Assembly (NCBI GenBank): GCA_028287455.1
Contig: JAQBPP010000246.1
Location: 1-5,155 of the forward strand
From: Bacilli bacterium
GTDB lineage: Bacteria; Bacillota; Bacilli; Tumebacillales; JAQBPP01
DNA length: 5,155 bases
Direction: 5' to 3'
Of the stretch, positions 4,967 to 5,155 are shown in pieces. The notes beneath the pieces are model-generated. The model searched no databases, was not told where the DNA came from, and was given only the letters and a program-made list of their open reading frames with translations. The position numbers were made by a program, and so were the translations under genes. The number at the start of each line of letters is the position of its first letter. The stretch's first letter is position 1.

Positions 4967-5155
4967 TCACAACAATATCGCTAAATCTTTGGAGAAGTAA
5001 TATAAATAAGTTTCATGAACCTTACAGTGCCAAATTTGTTCGATTGCCTGTCGGTATAAAGTAAGCTGCAGACGATAACGATCGGTCAATTCAATCAGTG
5101 TGCCTGACTGAACCTGTCCGTAAATCGCGTCTGTCTTAAAATCCACTAAAACTAT
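4967..5155 (-). CDS. addA: 3' end of addA, helicase/nuclease subunit A (partial)
   Basis: A minus-strand frame enters from the right edge and ends at TGA 4969-4967, giving 62 C-terminal residues. VLVDFKTD near the window edge matches the RecB-family nuclease motif, in which the Asp and Lys are catalytic. It is followed by ELTDRYRLQLTLYRQAIEQI and then HETYLYYF, the family's Y-x-x-QL-x-x-Y helix and final strand. AddA with AddB processes double-strand DNA ends for recombination in Firmicutes. The ending SKDLAILL is slightly unusual beside the common FDGG-type ending, but the stop lies where expected. Whether the rest is intact cannot be seen. The 89 bp between this stop and the araC-like remnant hold that remnant's ribosome binding site and no clear terminator. 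Confidence 0.8.
   Translation of the reverse strand: MVLVDFKTDAIYGQVQSGTLIELTDRYRLQLTLYRQAIEQIWHCKVHETYLYYFSKDLAILL

Overview
The window looks like a chromosomal stretch from a Bacillales-type Firmicute. The signs are strong GGAGG-type ribosome binding sites, GTG and TTG starts, a single-function YclM/ThrD-type aspartokinase, an AddA-type helicase/nuclease end and a moderate base composition. A relative of the Alicyclobacillaceae is a guess only; nothing here fixes the genus. No phage, transposase, integrase, tRNA or rRNA gene is visible.

Left part (1-750): the 3' end of an unrecognised plus-strand gene (1-173) converges on a small minus-strand gene for pterin-4a-carbinolamine dehydratase (196-486, GTG start, clear sigma-A promoter at 509-537). 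Next comes a 40-codon plus-strand remnant (594-716) that appears to join the first and last ends of a membrane acyltransferase-3 protein.

Centre (748-4270): a two-gene minus-strand operon encodes aspartokinase (1482-2837) and a CvpA-family membrane protein (748-1434). A 185-bp divergent promoter region separates it from fsr (3023-4270, plus), a major-facilitator exporter of the fosmidomycin-resistance family. The fsr promoter is an extended -10 type overlapped by a dyad that could be an operator.

Right part (4247-5155): directly after fsr, and overlapping its last codons, lies a compact array of three long hairpins (4247-4317, 4342-4409, 4429-4498). Their stems are perfect or nearly so and unrelated in sequence, yet their loops carry the same 21-nt core: 20/21 and 18/21 identical to the reference copy, and inverted in the third hairpin. 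A part-copy of the core lies between the first two. This 'constant loop, variable stem' arrangement is the most unusual thing in the window. A fourth, ordinary bidirectional terminator (4530-4576) follows. It abuts the decayed remains of an AraC-type regulator with a GyrI-like effector domain (4571-4877, minus). The window ends in the 3' end of addA (4967-5155, minus).

The intact genes (pterin recycling, aspartate-family amino acid synthesis, membrane protein, drug exporter, DNA repair) do not form one pathway. The region reads as housekeeping genes with two eroding pseudogenes and an intergenic repeat array.
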